Below are positions 62,974 through 64,000 of a stretch of 64,000 bases of DNA, piece by piece. The stretch's first letter is position 1. Each line of letters begins with the position of its first letter. A program made the position numbers and the translations under genes. Below the pieces are notes generated by a model. The model was not told the DNA's origin, searched no databases, and saw nothing but the letters and a program-made list of their open reading frames with translations. This DNA is from Synergistaceae bacterium. Lineage in GTDB: Bacteria; Synergistota; Synergistia; Synergistales; Aminobacteriaceae. The stretch spans positions 1 through 64,000 of the forward strand of contig JAFUYQ010000013.1 of assembly GCA_017470485.1 (NCBI GenBank), given 5' to 3'.

Positions 62974-64000
62974 ATGATTCAAAGACTACACAGAAGCGAT
63001 CTTGGAAACTCTCTCCGTACGCTGATGGAAAACGATCCCGCCTTCCGCCCTGTAGCCTACTTCTCAATGGAAGTCGGGCTTAAAGAGTCAATCCCTACAT
63101 ATTCAGGGGGTCTGGGTGTACTGGCAGGCGATATCCTGAAGAGCGCGGCTGATTTAGGCGTTCCTATGGCAGGAGTTACTCTGTTATACCGCAAAGGATA
63201 TTTCGTTCAGGAGTTCAATTCGGACGACTGGCAGCTTCAGAAACCCGTCATCTGGGATCCCTCTAAGGAATTAACCCTTCTCCCCAACAGAATCACAATC
63301 ACCATCGAGGGCAGGGAAATTCAGGTCGGCGTTTGGGTCTACGAGTGCATAGGCGCGACAGGCTATCCGCTCCCGATTTACTTCCTTGATACTGATTTCG
63401 AGCCTAACCACCCTGACGACAGAAAATTATGCTGGTATCTTTACGGCGGCGACAACAGATACCGTCTCTGTCAGGAGTTCATACTCGGTGTCGGCGGCCT
63501 CAGAATGCTCCGCGACTTGGGTTACATGAATATCGACACGTTCCATCTTAACGAAGGCCATGCAGGATTCTTGACCCTTGAGCTTATGCGCGAACTTGGC
63601 TACTACGACCCCGACAAAATCCGCGAGCAGGTTGTCTTCACGACTCACACGCCCGTTCCGGCAGGACATGATTACTTCACGTTCGGCGAGATTGACAACG
63701 TTTTCCCGCCTGAGGCAAAAGCGACTATCCACAGAATGATTCCTGACAAGCCCGGCGTTTCAATGACCGAACTCGGACTCAGATACAGCCGTTACGTCAA
63801 CGGTGTCGCCAAGAAACATGCCGAAGTCAGCAACGCTATGTTCGACATGGAGACGGTTGACTGGATAACTAACGGCGTTCACCCGACAACATGGGTAAGT
63901 TCAGGAATGAGGAAGCTCTACAACAAGCATATTCCCGGCTGGGAGTTAGATCCCGGAAGACTCGTTCAGGCTCTCACAATTCCGAAAGATGAAGTCTGGG
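62974..64000 (+). CDS. glgP: Alpha-glucan (glycogen) phosphorylase, cut by window end
   Basis: Releases glucose-1-phosphate from glycogen or maltodextrin. The first 342 codons are present. They match the GT35 branch of short, alpha-glucan-family phosphorylases: VAYFSMEVGLKESIPTYSGG and LGVLAGDILKSAADLGVPM at the start, then FHLNEGHAGFLTLEL near 185, TTHTPVPAGHD near 215 and ITNGVHPTTW near 300. The pyridoxal-phosphate lysine lies beyond the window. GAAAGGAG stands 14 bases before the ATG, a long spacing. The 205-base leader has a small TGGTT/AACCA hairpin at 62939-62951 and no clear promoter. Confidence 0.92.
   Translation, partial: MIQRLHRSDLGNSLRTLMENDPAFRPVAYFSMEVGLKESIPTYSGGLGVLAGDILKSAADLGVPMAGVTLLYRKGYFVQEFNSDDWQLQKPVIWDPSKELTLLPNRITITIEGREIQVGVWVYECIGATGYPLPIYFLDTDFEPNHPDDRKLCWYLYGGDNRYRLCQEFILGVGGLRMLRDLGYMNIDTFHLNEGHAGFLTLELMRELGYYDPDKIREQVVFTTHTPVPAGHDYFTFGEIDNVFPPEAKATIHRMIPDKPGVSMTELGLRYSRYVNGVAKKHAEVSNAMFDMETVDWITNGVHPTTWVSSGMRKLYNKHIPGWELDPGRLVQALTIPKDEVW

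Overview
The window reads as a chromosomal segment of a diderm, probably host-associated member of the phylum Synergistota. The strongest marker is a pair of secreted proteins at 36759-40643 that both end in a GC(D/N)AG motif, one hydrophobic helix and a basic tail, which is the Synerg-CTERM sorting signal. A type IV pilus-type secretin, lipoprotein-like exports and an efp/asp23/nusB cluster fit this. Base composition is near 50% GC and even throughout; I see no large genomic island. The source species cannot be named from the sequence alone.

Layout. 1-4595 (+): secretin, then efp, asp23-like, a membrane protein, nusB and a glycosyltransferase. 4639-5868 (-): a phosphofructokinase with pyrophosphate-type residues. 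6166-14713 (+): glycerol uptake and oxidation (glpF, glpK, a GlpA-like dehydrogenase, a flavoprotein, a DUF1667 protein), then a HAD phosphatase and a glucoside-type PTS permease. 14824-17098 (+): an ankyrin gene broken by an amber codon and an NfeD-type membrane protease. 17105-20491 (-): the hrcA-grpE-dnaK heat-shock operon with a CIRCE operator. 20654-24710: a glycosyltransferase without a canonical start codon, the dhaL-dhaM-dhaK dihydroxyacetone kinase operon (-) and nagA (+). 24736-29278 (-): an rpiB-upp fusion, a WecA/MraY-type transferase, wecB and two ankyrin genes made by tandem duplication. 29397-31207 (+): rplI-dnaB. 31240-36633: a MacB/FtsX-type permease, a PH-like membrane protein, a hybrid histidine kinase and an APC permease ending in an 11-G tract. 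36759-41026 (+): the two Synerg-CTERM proteases and a cupin. 41073-41607 (-): six tRNA genes. 41750-45205: an SLC13 transporter and a PrpF-family isomerase with a divergent LysR regulator. 45221-56902 (-): murD-ftsW-murG, two MATE exporters, coaD, rsmD-trmB-phosphohexomutase and a GntP permease. 56997-64000: an acetyltransferase, a tnpB remnant, PepSY and PAP2 proteins, small secreted paralogs, an M48 protease, a phase-variable lipoprotein-like gene that is out of frame here, and the start of a glucan phosphorylase.

How the genes work together. Glycerol can enter by GlpF and GlpK and be oxidised as glycerol-3-phosphate, while the PTS-dependent DhaKLM makes dihydroxyacetone phosphate; both feed lower glycolysis, next to a probably PPi-linked phosphofructokinase. 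The PTS permease and NagA add sugar and amino-sugar input, and WecB with the polyprenyl-phosphate transferase points to envelope polysaccharide. Secreted proteases, ankyrin proteins and phase-variable surface genes suggest life on or near animal tissue.

The most unusual signal is at 61016-62768: a signal-peptide-bearing gene whose poly-G tract (14 G) puts the signal peptide and a 550-residue exported body in different frames. A loss of one G would restore a 583-residue protein. A second long G tract (11 G) sits in the last codons of the APC permease, so slipped-strand variation may act at more than one locus. Many intergenic regions share an extended -10 box (TGNTATAAT-like) without a good -35. 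No stretch over 300 bases lacks a gene.
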